Source of the DNA: Porticoccaceae bacterium
GTDB lineage: Bacteria; Pseudomonadota; Gammaproteobacteria; Pseudomonadales; Porticoccaceae
NCBI GenBank assembly: GCA_002692165.1
Contig: NZJL01000025.1
Span: forward strand, 953-11,642
Direction: 5' to 3'
Length of the DNA stretch: 10,690 bases
Shown here: one piece after another, positions 1 to 7,154 of the stretch
Position numbering within the stretch: the stretch's first letter is position 1
How the letters are laid out: every line of letters starts with the position of its first letter
Position numbers and translations under genes: made by a program
Notes under the pieces: generated by a model
Told to the model about the DNA's origin: nothing
Databases searched by the model: none
The model's input: the letters and a program-made list of their open reading frames with translations, nothing else

Positions 1-1251
1 GGTAAAGATGCTGATGTGACAGATACCTTGATGCCAATTTGGATAAAGGGTGCGCCTGTGGATCTGAAGAACGCGGTCGCATATGGTGATATCAGTTCCG
101 GTAAAAACCTCCACAAAAAAATTGCCGGTGGTGACGAGACTGGCAGTGGTGAAGTCTCCAAGTTAATCGGGGGTGAGTTCTTTGGCTGGAGTGAAGGAAG
201 TCCCGCCAAACCAATTGACCTTGTGGATATGTGGGTCGAAAAGCAAGCCGTTATGGCCTCTGATGGCGTTTCGGTTCAAATAACCGATGCGACAGGAGCA
301 ACCTCAGCAGCAAATGTAATCACTGATGCGATGGGGCGAAACTATCGACAGCTCATGCAGAAGTTCCTAATGGGAGCAGTTAGTTTCTCGCAAGGAACCA
401 ACGACTATTTTATGACCGACTTTGATAACCCGAGCAAAGATGGAGCTCATGTACTTGCACTGCAGGACGGGTCCAAGGGCTACTCCTACGCTGAACATAA
501 GTTCGACGAAGGTTTCGGCTACTATGGGGCGGCCAGAGATATCCTTCACTATACCGATCTTGAGGCGCGTGCAAAAAGTGGTCGGGATGGCTGGAAAAAT
601 GGCTATCATGATACCGACGGTGATGGCCTAATTGATCCTCGCAGTGAATATGTTTTTGGTCATGCCCAAAATTGTGCCAAGCGTGATGTCGGTTCTTCTT
701 CCGGCGATGATCCAACCGACTTCTCAACGGAGGCAGCCACCGCCATGATTGCGGCACGCCAAATCATTAGCAACGGTGCCAATAAGCTCGAGCCTGATTT
801 GACCGATGCTGAGAATGCAAAGCTTCAGGAACATATTAAGCATGCATCAATGGCATGGGAGAAGTGTATCGCGGCCACAGCGGTTCACTACGTCAACGAC
901 GTCATTACTGACATGGGCGGATTCTCTAACGGATACTCTGAGAGCCTAGATAATTTTGAAACTCTTGCAAAGCACTGGTCTGAGTTAAAAGGATTTGCAC
1001 TCAGTTTGCAGTTCAGCCCACATTCTCCGTTTAGAGATGCGGCGGTAACAGCTGTAAATTTGGATGATCTCAAGACCGCGTTGTCGCTTCTCGGTGATGG
1101 TCCGGTACTGGCAGATGGCAGTCAAATGGGGGTGGCGCCAACTGGAACCGCTCAACAATCCATTGATGCTTACATTGCTGACCTCAAGACAGTCAGAACC
1201 ACCTTAAAGAATGCTTATGGGTTCTCTGAAGGTAACACAACGAGCTGGTAG
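1..1251 (+). CDS. DUF4856 family exported protein, 5' end outside window
   Basis: The reading frame is open from base 1 to the TAG at 1249-1251, so 416 residues are visible and the gene begins upstream. The GTG at 16 is probably internal, because no signal peptide or lipobox follows it and DUF4856 proteins are normally exported. Family features, counted from base 1: the region around residues 105-130 (NYRQLMQKFLMGAVSFSQG), the signature Y-x-x-x-EHKFDEGFGYYG near residues 161-176, and KHWSELKGFALSLQF near 324-338. DUF4856 has no established biochemical function; members resemble helical imelysin-like surface proteins and, from memory, often sit next to imelysin and TonB-receptor genes. An Asp-rich loop (DTDGDGLID, residues 204-212) resembles an EF-hand or thrombospondin type 3 calcium loop and looks like an insertion in the family. 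The next gene encodes an imelysin-like protein, which supports a shared role at the cell surface. Family assignment is confident; function is unknown. Confidence 0.85.
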   Translation, partial: GKDADVTDTLMPIWIKGAPVDLKNAVAYGDISSGKNLHKKIAGGDETGSGEVSKLIGGEFFGWSEGSPAKPIDLVDMWVEKQAVMASDGVSVQITDATGATSAANVITDAMGRNYRQLMQKFLMGAVSFSQGTNDYFMTDFDNPSKDGAHVLALQDGSKGYSYAEHKFDEGFGYYGAARDILHYTDLEARAKSGRDGWKNGYHDTDGDGLIDPRSEYVFGHAQNCAKRDVGSSSGDDPTDFSTEAATAMIAARQIISNGANKLEPDLTDAENAKLQEHIKHASMAWEKCIAATAVHYVNDVITDMGGFSNGYSESLDNFETLAKHWSELKGFALSLQFSPHSPFRDAAVTAVNLDDLKTALSLLGDGPVLADGSQMGVAPTGTAQQSIDAYIADLKTVRTTLKNAYGFSEGNTTSW

Positions 1252-1280
1252 CATTTACACGATTGTGAAATCAATGTCCG

Positions 1281-1315
1281 GAAATTCAGGGCCGGTTCAA
1301 CCGGCCCTGAATTTC
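1281..1315 (+). terminator. Strong hairpin terminator after the DUF4856 gene
   Basis: A perfect 15-bp inverted repeat (arms 1281-1295 GAAATTCAGGGCCGG and 1301-1315) closes a 5-nt loop TTCAA. The GC-rich core is nine pairs; the 3' arm ends AATTTC and is followed by TTACA, giving a T-rich but broken tail. It lies 29 bp after the stop codon and 73 bp before the next start. This fits an intrinsic terminator that at least partly insulates the next gene. Confidence 0.8.
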
Positions 1316-1388
1316 TTACAGCCTGCACGGAACTTACCGTCAGATTGAAAAAAATGGACCAAATCTTTTTGTTGGGCGTACCTACTGA

Positions 1389-4106
1389 ATGCGATTAATA
1401 ACTATTCTCAAAAACTTCGGGGCTAAAAGATCTTTTCGGTCACTTTCCGCCGCGTCCATAGCTTTGATTTTCGCTACCGCGTTTGTTCAAGCTAGTGACA
1501 TATATGTTAGGAAGAACGCAGACCCATTCCAAGCGCCTTACTACATTTTTTCATCTGCATCCGAAGGCCCATCTGAAACTTTTATCCTCGCCAAAGGTTC
1601 CACTTATAATTTTATTCGCACTGACGATGGTCACCCGTTTAACATCGGGGCTGGATGGATGGTGGCTGACTCCGAACTGGTGAGCTCGAGTACTTCTTCC
1701 ACCAATTTCGTAGGCGGAGTTGGCTCCATAGTGTCAGGGCAGTCTTTGACCGTTGCCATTCCGGCTGATTTCTCGAAATCGGCAGTGACCTACTTTTGCG
1801 CGGCGCACAGCTCAATGGTGAGCACGCTTGCTGTTGCAGCTGGCGATGCGATCCCCCCAGTAATAACACTTCTTGGTGACAACCCCCAATCAGTCGAAGC
1901 AGGATCCGTTTATGTTGAAGCAGGAGCGACTTCGGACACCGGGGAACAAGTAGTAATTGATTCTTCAACAGTGGACACTGGAACCGTCGGTTCTTACACC
2001 GTGACGTACACAGTGACTGATGCGGCAGGCAACGCAGCCACGCCGGTAATTAGGACGGTCAAAGTCATCAACTCCTCTTTCGTCGACAGTGACGCGGATG
2101 GGTACTCAGACGGTGATGAGTTGGAGTGGGGGTCTGATCCACTGGATCAAAACGACGCGCCGATTGAAGCGCTCAATTGGTCGTTATATGCTGAGATAAG
2201 CAAGTCCTCTTCGGTTGATAATTCTGCTCCCGTAATTACGTTGATTGGTGCCAATCCGCAGACGGTTGAGCTGGGTTCGGTCTATGCTGAGTCGGGTGCA
2301 ACTGCCGACACAGGGGAAACTGTGGTTATCGACTCATCAAATATCAACACTGCTGCTGTGGGAAGTTACTCAGTGACTTACAACGCCACAGATGCTGCCG
2401 GCAACGCAGCCGCAACTGTTACTCGCCTTGTAAATGTGGTTGATTCGGCCAGCAATGTTGATACCACGGCACCAGTCATTACGCTGAATGGCTCAAATCC
2501 ACAGAATGTACAAATCAATACCGCATATGAGGAAGCGGGGGCGACGGCTGATTCGGGGGAGGCCGTGATCATCGACTCGTCCAACGTGAATAGTGCTGTT
2601 GTGGGCAGTTATTCGGTGACCTACAACTCCACAGATTTAGCCGGCAATGTTGCAGCAACAGTGACCCGCACAGTGATTGTGGTTGATTCAGGCAGTGGCT
2701 CTGACACAGCCGCGCCGGTCATTGCACTTAATGGATCAAACCCACAGACAGTCCAGCTTAATGATCAGTACGTTGAGGCTGGAGCTACGACGGACTCTGG
2801 CGACGCAGTAACAATTGACTCGTCACAGGTGAACACATCTGTAGTGGGTAGTTACGTTGTGACATACACTGCCCAAGATGCGGCCGGCAATTCTGCCACC
2901 CCGATAACAAGGACCGTCAACGTCATCGACTCCTCAGCAGTGTATTCTAAAATTTCGGCCCTCACATCGATCGTCGATAACATCGTCATTCCAAACGTGG
3001 CATCGCTGGCAACTGAAGCAGCAGAATTTGCCGCCGAGGGAGGGGTGCTTCGCGAGTATGGGAATTCTCTCACCCCGGCTAGTTCTGGGGGAGGTTACTA
3101 CAAGGCAGAAGCCGACAGCTTGCTGGCGGCGCAGAATGGGTGGAAGCAATTAATGCAAGTTGTTCAAACCAATGATGTTCATATTCTGGGCCCGGCAGCG
3201 AGGAACAAGCAGGATTTGCGCAATCGCATACATGGTTACTACCTTGGAGGTCCGAGCCTAGATTCTTTTGATGAGTTTTCGAGCTGCGGTACCGATGTTT
3301 TAGTGGTGAGAGCTAATGATGGCTCCCGAGAGGTGGCAGACTCGAACATTAACACGCGAGGCATGATTGCCTTAGAATACCTCCTTTTTAACAGAGATTT
3401 GTCACATTCATGTGGTAGCGGTGTGTCTGCAGTATTAGGATGGAATGCGCTTTCTGAGTCTGCGCGAAAATCACAGCGGTATGACCTCGCCCTTAAAATT
3501 GCGCAAGACATCGCGTTGAACGCGGCAAAGATTCGCGATGAATGGGCAAGCTATCGGACAGAGTTCGTTGATCCCAACGAGGTTGGAACCAACTTCCAAC
3601 TGTTAACTGATAGCTTATTTTATTTCGAGAAGTACTCGAAGTCTGCGAAGCTGGCCGCGGTGATCGGGCAAGACCGTTTATGCGTGGAGGATCTTTGCCC
3701 GAGTTTCATAGAGTCCTCCTACAGCGAGACATCTTTGAGAAATTTAAAGGCAAATTCAGAGCAATTTTTATCCATATTTGACAGTGGTCTTGATAATCTT
3801 GCGGACGAGAGTGACAGCGGCTTCTCTACTCTCTTCAAAAGCCTGATAAACGACGTAATCAACAGTATTTCAGAGCTTGAGAACTCTGGTAACCCGTTAT
3901 CACTTAAAGCGCATGTGACCGCCATACAAGCTGATGAAGCAGTGAACGCTTGCGGTAATGCGTTTGCAAACCCAGACAGTGGTGGAGATCCTCAAATTTG
4001 TTCACTGGCTGGTAAGATTAAGAAAGTGACAGATAAACTGAAAATTGAGTTTGTGACTTACTTAGGGGTGTCGCTTCCTGAAGCCGCTCAAGGTGACACT
4101 GATTAG
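1389..4106 (+). CDS. Exported cupredoxin / Ig-like repeat / imelysin-like (M75) fusion protein
   Basis: The 905-residue protein has a Sec signal peptide (residues 1-35, likely cut after VQA). Residues 36-150 look like a cupredoxin: His82 in DGHPFNIG and C137-x2-H140-x2-M143 in YFCAAHSSM, together a full type-1 copper ligand set. Four Ig-like DUF5011 repeats follow (about 155-228, 279-352, 360-433, 440-514), each with APVITL..NPQ at its start and VGSYxVTY..DAAGN later. A calcium-loop segment like thrombospondin type 3 (233-257, DSDADGYSDGDE) sits between repeats 1 and 2. Residues 520-905 match imelysin-like M75 proteins: NIVIPNVASL at the start, TRGMIALEYLLF (656-667) and a C-terminal YLGVSLPEA. 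The usual GxHxxE motif reads GMIALE, so its His is replaced by Ile. Six cysteines in this domain (633, 675, 765, 770, 855, 871) could form disulphides. The order cupredoxin then M75 recalls periplasmic EfeO, but here the two are far apart. It probably binds or oxidises metal at the cell surface; this is inference. No good ribosome binding site precedes the ATG. Confidence 0.85.
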   Translation: MRLITILKNFGAKRSFRSLSAASIALIFATAFVQASDIYVRKNADPFQAPYYIFSSASEGPSETFILAKGSTYNFIRTDDGHPFNIGAGWMVADSELVSSSTSSTNFVGGVGSIVSGQSLTVAIPADFSKSAVTYFCAAHSSMVSTLAVAAGDAIPPVITLLGDNPQSVEAGSVYVEAGATSDTGEQVVIDSSTVDTGTVGSYTVTYTVTDAAGNAATPVIRTVKVINSSFVDSDADGYSDGDELEWGSDPLDQNDAPIEALNWSLYAEISKSSSVDNSAPVITLIGANPQTVELGSVYAESGATADTGETVVIDSSNINTAAVGSYSVTYNATDAAGNAAATVTRLVNVVDSASNVDTTAPVITLNGSNPQNVQINTAYEEAGATADSGEAVIIDSSNVNSAVVGSYSVTYNSTDLAGNVAATVTRTVIVVDSGSGSDTAAPVIALNGSNPQTVQLNDQYVEAGATTDSGDAVTIDSSQVNTSVVGSYVVTYTAQDAAGNSATPITRTVNVIDSSAVYSKISALTSIVDNIVIPNVASLATEAAEFAAEGGVLREYGNSLTPASSGGGYYKAEADSLLAAQNGWKQLMQVVQTNDVHILGPAARNKQDLRNRIHGYYLGGPSLDSFDEFSSCGTDVLVVRANDGSREVADSNINTRGMIALEYLLFNRDLSHSCGSGVSAVLGWNALSESARKSQRYDLALKIAQDIALNAAKIRDEWASYRTEFVDPNEVGTNFQLLTDSLFYFEKYSKSAKLAAVIGQDRLCVEDLCPSFIESSYSETSLRNLKANSEQFLSIFDSGLDNLADESDSGFSTLFKSLINDVINSISELENSGNPLSLKAHVTAIQADEAVNACGNAFANPDSGGDPQICSLAGKIKKVTDKLKIEFVTYLGVSLPEAAQGDTD
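1851..2930 (+). repeat. Four tandem Ig-like (DUF5011-type) coding repeats
   Basis: The units start at about 1851, 2223, 2466 and 2706. Units 2 to 4 have periods of 243 and 240 bp; unit 1 is set apart by an insert containing the calcium-loop segment (2085-2159). Each unit encodes about 74 residues of beta-sandwich type plus a short linker. Units 2 to 4 are closer to each other in protein sequence than to unit 1, which suggests later duplication of that block. Similarity is clear in protein but diluted in DNA, so the array is not recent. Confidence 0.85.
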
Positions 4107-4147
4107 CGAGTTTTTTTTAATTTTAAGCTACAATGTATGATAGATAT

Positions 4148-4156
4148 AAGGTGGAG
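4148..4156 (+). promoter_or_regulatory. Strong ribosome binding site for the small secreted protein
   Basis: AAGGTGGAG contains two Shine-Dalgarno cores; GGAG ends 8 nt before the ATG at 4165. This is the best ribosome binding site in the window and contrasts with the poor sites before the genes at 1389 and 4978. Upstream, TACAAT (4129-4134) or TATGAT (4136-4141) could be -10 elements, but no convincing -35 is present. Confidence 0.7.
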
Positions 4157-4164
4157 ATATCGTA

Positions 4165-4557
4165 ATGAAGAAAGTTTTTGCAGGATTGATATTTAGCTTG
4201 TTTGCGTTAACACAAAGCCACGCGGAAGTCGCTTATGTAAATGACGCAAAGATAGACCAAATTCTACTGTCTAGTGGTTCAGGGACGGATAATTATGGCG
4301 GTTGCATGGTAAAATTAAAAAGCGCTGGTCCCAATTTTGAAACGCCTAGGGCGCTTCTGCCTAGCTGCCCCACAAATAACTTTTTAACATTTAGCTGCAG
4401 CGGTGTTTATGCAACCAAGGCAGATGCGAGACTGTTGCTGCAGAATGCGCAAATGGCTTTTGCGTTGAACAAGAAGATCCAGATCAAGGTAGATGACAGT
4501 AAGAAGCATAACGGCTATTGCTTTTCTGATTACTTAGTGGTTTACAGCGACGAGTAA
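4165..4557 (+). CDS. Small secreted four-cysteine protein of unknown function
   Basis: The 130-residue product starts with a clear Sec signal peptide (MKKVFAGLIFSLFALTQSHA, cut after residue 20), leaving about 110 mature residues. Cysteines at 47, 68, 78 and 119 could form two disulphides. The layout is a short beta-rich start (KIDQILLSSG), a Cys-containing strand (CMVKLKS), a central FLTFSCSG strand, an Ala/Leu-rich helix (84-101) and a closing IQIKV...YCFSDYLVVY hairpin. I recall similar small secreted bacterial proteins with a helix of the type LLxNAxxAxxxxKxIxIxVD followed by C-x-x-x-D, possibly an OB-like fold, but I cannot name the family. It lies 58 bp after the imelysin fusion gene in the same direction, with its own strong ribosome binding site, so it may be co-transcribed. 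No catalytic motif is visible. Confidence 0.8.
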   Translation: MKKVFAGLIFSLFALTQSHAEVAYVNDAKIDQILLSSGSGTDNYGGCMVKLKSAGPNFETPRALLPSCPTNNFLTFSCSGVYATKADARLLLQNAQMAFALNKKIQIKVDDSKKHNGYCFSDYLVVYSDE

Positions 4558-4602
4558 ACTGTCGACCGCCTCCCAACAACGTTACCCGTCTATGATAATT
4601 CT

Positions 4603-4640
4603 AGCCCAACCCAGCGGTTAATTGAGATGCTAGGTGGGCT
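4603..4640 (+). other. Imperfect hairpin downstream of the small secreted protein gene
   Basis: AGCCCA pairs with TGGGCT, then after one bulged A come CC/GG, a C-A mismatch and AGC/GCT, around a 13-nt loop. This gives 11 pairs in all, 46 nt after the stop codon at 4557. There is no T-tract, so it is a weak candidate terminator or an RNA 3'-end stabiliser. Confidence 0.35.
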
Positions 4641-4864
4641 GAAGGAATGTGCCAATCGCGCTAGGCTCAAGTCTTTTAATATCTCTGCTTGGCCCCGCCA
4701 ATTAATGATTTTCTTATAAAACCGATCCAACTGGGACGTTGGTTGGTGGTGCGGAAGCGGGCTGCCACTGGCACAAATCATGGACAGGGGGGACTCAACT
4801 TTTCAATCGTACTGCCTTACTTGGCGAGCTGATGTTTTTGTCCCCTCACCGAACTGTCTCAGGG

Positions 4865-4893
4865 TTGCGAGCGCTAATGAGAATGATTATTAT
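4865..4893 (+). promoter_or_regulatory. Sigma70-like promoter for the TonB receptor gene
   Basis: TTGCGA (4865-4870, 4/6 match to the -35 consensus) and TATTAT (4888-4893, 5/6 match to the -10) are separated by exactly 17 bp. Transcription would start near 4900, leaving a leader of about 78 nt before the ATG at 4978. The Fur box fills the spacer and reaches into the -10, the usual arrangement for iron repression. Confidence 0.65.
4873..4891 (+). promoter_or_regulatory. Fur box (iron-responsive operator)
   Basis: GCTAATGAGAATGATTATT matches the 19-bp consensus GATAATGATAATCATTATC at 15 of 19 positions, counted by hand. It overlaps the -10 of the promoter above and lies upstream of a FecA-like receptor, so both match and context agree. 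Predicted effect: Fur with Fe(II) blocks RNA polymerase, and the receptor and hydroxylase genes are expressed when iron is low. Confidence 0.8.
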
Positions 4894-4977
4894 TCAACGC
4901 AGGGTCAATAAGACCTTTTCCGTCACTTCCTTTTATCGGAGACTGCGCGTGACCATGATTTTTAGGCCCAATAAACA

Positions 4978-7140
4978 ATGTTAAAAGGCGTATTCGTAGG
5001 ATTCATTTGCGTTTTTTCAGTGGAGTTGTGGTCCACAGAAATTATCGACCCAGATATTAGGGAAGTATTGGTGTTCGGAACTAAGGCAGATAAAATAAAG
5101 CTAACGGGCTCCGGTACACAGATAGATTCTGAGGAACTCGAAAAGCAGGACTACAGTGATCTCAATCAAGTCATCAGTTCGGCACCGGGTGTCTATGTCA
5201 GAGAAGAGGATGGCTTCGGGCTTAGGCCTAATATTGGAATAAGAGGAGCTACCTCAGACCGAAGTCAGAAAATAACACTGATGGAAGATGGGGTATTGAT
5301 CACCCCAGCGCCTTATTCGGCGCCAGCGGCATATTACATAACAAATGCGTCTAGACTTCATGCTGTGGAGGTTTTAAAAGGCCCCAGTGCAATTCAGGCC
5401 GGTCCGCATACCGTGGGAGGAGCCGTAAATTTGGTTACTCGGCCCGTTCCAACGCAGGATCTAACGGAGGTCGAATTGACAACAGGCACCGACTCTTTTC
5501 ATAAAATCGCCGGCTCCTTGGGGCGAGTGAATGATAATTTTGGATTTATTCTTAATGCACTGAGTTATGGGAGTGATGGTTTCAAACAACTAGATGGGGG
5601 AGGGAGCACTGGGTTTGTCCGCAATGACGTGAATTTCAAAGCCCGCTGGGAGTTAGAGACTAAGCCCAAGCAATCGATTACTGTAAAGCTTGGGTTTGCG
5701 GGTGAAGACGCCGATGAGACTTATTTAGGGCTAACTAATTCGGACTCACATAGGTCTCCTGCGCGACGCTATCCCGCCTCCAAGCTCGACCGCTTTGAGT
5801 CTCAGCATAGGCAAGTCCATTTTAATCACTCAATAGAATTTAACTCAGAGGTTAGTGTCGATACAAAAATCTACTTCAATAAATTTCATCGCTCTTGGAA
5901 TAAGTTCTCGGGTTTTATTGATGGACCAAGCGCCCAGAATGTTTTGCGTAATCCCGAGAGCTATGTGAGCGCATATGAGACGTTAACGGGCTCTAGGGAT
6001 TCAAGGGTGGGATATTTCACCGATCTGACTATCGACGTTACTGATAATAATAGGAAGTACTCCTCTCATGGGATACAGTTTGAGCTAAATAACATTATGA
6101 GTATGGGAAGCGTGGATCATAATTTTAAGATAGGTTTGCGTTATCATGAGGATGATGTTCGCCGTCACCATCAGCAAAGCAGTTATTTGATGTTGTCGGG
6201 TGAAATGATTTCAGACGGCATTTCGAGACCTTACAAGACCAATAACTATGCTAAAACTGAGGCCATTGCTCTGTTTGTCGCGAATGAAGTTAGCTGGTCG
6301 GATTGGACTTTAAACGTTGGTGTCAGATATGAAGATATCCAAGGTAGCGTCGATAACAAGTTGTCCGATGTGGTGTCGTCGAACGAGCAGACGGTGACGG
6401 CTCCAGGCCTCGGGGTTCACAAACAGTTGACTGGGTCGATTGGTCTTTTGGCGGGAGTTTACAAGGGATTTTCGCCATCTGGCCCAGGAAAGTCTGGCGT
6501 TAAATCAGAGGAAAGCACCAACATTGAGTATGGGTTTCGCTTTACCTCTAATGAGATCCTTGGAGAGCTAATCTGGTTTCGAAGCGACTATGATAACCTA
6601 TTGGGCCGATGCCGGGCTTCAGATTCTGACTGTGACATTGAGCAGGAATTCAGTGGTGGAGACGTCAAGGTCAGAGGTCTTGAGCTGATCGTCCAGAGTC
6701 AGTTTGATTTGAGCGATTCGCATCTAGTGACTGGAAAATTAAACTACACGTATTCCGAGTCAGAATTTGAGACCACGTTTTTTTCGCAATTTTCTCAATG
6801 GGGACTCGTTCGTGAGGGCGACGAGCTGCCTTACATCCCAAAGCACGTTGGTCGCGTACAACTTGGAGTAGAAAGTGAGAAATGGTCAATGGATGTCTCT
6901 GTGAAGCACCAGCATGAGATGCGCGAAGAGCCCGGGTCTGGCGACATCGCAGAAGGGTTGAAGACGGATACTCTGACACAGCTAGACATGTCTTTCACTT
7001 GGTTTTTTAATGAGGCGACTACTTTTAGTTTGTTGGTGAGGAATGCTACGGACAAATCAGCCATTGTCTCGCACAGGCCTTATGGTGCTCGGCCTAATCT
7101 ACCGCGGACGATTCTTGGGCGCGTGAAACACAGATTTTGA
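4978..7140 (+). CDS. FecA-like TonB-dependent outer-membrane receptor
   Basis: The 720-residue protein should import an iron chelate across the outer membrane using TonB energy. A signal peptide (about 1-20) is followed directly by a TonB-box-like stretch (REVLVFG, 28-34). The plug (about 40-160) shows family motifs: EDGFGLRPNIGIRG (77-90), DRSQKITLMEDG (94-105), APYSAPAAYY (111-120), EVLKGPSAI (131-139) and GGAVNLV (147-153). These closely follow the FecA (ferric dicitrate) type. The beta-barrel fills the rest and ends in a C-terminal Phe (RVKHRF), the usual outer-membrane insertion signal. Cys545 and Cys552 could form a disulphide in an extracellular loop. The extra N-terminal signalling domain of E. 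coli FecA is absent, so control by a FecIR-type cascade is unlikely; the Fur box upstream supplies regulation. ATG 4978 is the first possible start because an in-frame TAA lies at 4972-4974; the ribosome binding site is weak. The actual ligand cannot be told from sequence. Confidence 0.92.
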   Translation: MLKGVFVGFICVFSVELWSTEIIDPDIREVLVFGTKADKIKLTGSGTQIDSEELEKQDYSDLNQVISSAPGVYVREEDGFGLRPNIGIRGATSDRSQKITLMEDGVLITPAPYSAPAAYYITNASRLHAVEVLKGPSAIQAGPHTVGGAVNLVTRPVPTQDLTEVELTTGTDSFHKIAGSLGRVNDNFGFILNALSYGSDGFKQLDGGGSTGFVRNDVNFKARWELETKPKQSITVKLGFAGEDADETYLGLTNSDSHRSPARRYPASKLDRFESQHRQVHFNHSIEFNSEVSVDTKIYFNKFHRSWNKFSGFIDGPSAQNVLRNPESYVSAYETLTGSRDSRVGYFTDLTIDVTDNNRKYSSHGIQFELNNIMSMGSVDHNFKIGLRYHEDDVRRHHQQSSYLMLSGEMISDGISRPYKTNNYAKTEAIALFVANEVSWSDWTLNVGVRYEDIQGSVDNKLSDVVSSNEQTVTAPGLGVHKQLTGSIGLLAGVYKGFSPSGPGKSGVKSEESTNIEYGFRFTSNEILGELIWFRSDYDNLLGRCRASDSDCDIEQEFSGGDVKVRGLELIVQSQFDLSDSHLVTGKLNYTYSESEFETTFFSQFSQWGLVREGDELPYIPKHVGRVQLGVESEKWSMDVSVKHQHEMREEPGSGDIAEGLKTDTLTQLDMSFTWFFNEATTFSLLVRNATDKSAIVSHRPYGARPNLPRTILGRVKHRF

Positions 7141-7154
7141 TTGGACATTAAGAC

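Larger units (their letters stand above)
4558..4977. other. Gene-free 420-bp region carrying a hairpin and the Fur-controlled promoter
   Basis: No convincing gene is present. The reading frame open from 4739 to 4984 has no family resemblance and runs through the Fur box and promoter, so I treat it as non-coding. The contents I can support are an imperfect hairpin (4603-4640), a small near-palindrome TGCCACTGGCA (4764-4774), the promoter with Fur box (4865-4893), and an untranslated leader of about 78 nt before the receptor gene. Confidence 0.7.

Noticed and set aside
410..757. A 115-codon minus-strand frame within the DUF4856 gene
   Set aside because: It is the antisense of a well-supported coding region and its His/Arg-rich product has no recognisable family.
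1354..1398. A 14-codon upstream frame overlapping the start of the 905-residue gene, as a possible translational coupling leader
   Set aside because: No ribosome binding site precedes it and so short a frame is expected by chance.
4104..4118. T8 run right after the stop of the 905-residue gene as an intrinsic terminator
   Set aside because: Only 4-5 bp imperfect pairings precede it; no stable stem is visible, so read-through into the small secreted gene is plausible.
4126..4150. A second Fur box upstream of the small secreted protein gene
   Set aside because: The AT-rich stretch lacks the spaced NATWAT units and matches the consensus poorly.
4739..4984. An 81-codon plus-strand open frame before the TonB receptor gene
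   Set aside because: It shows no family resemblance, runs through the promoter and Fur box, overlaps the receptor start and has an unremarkable composition.
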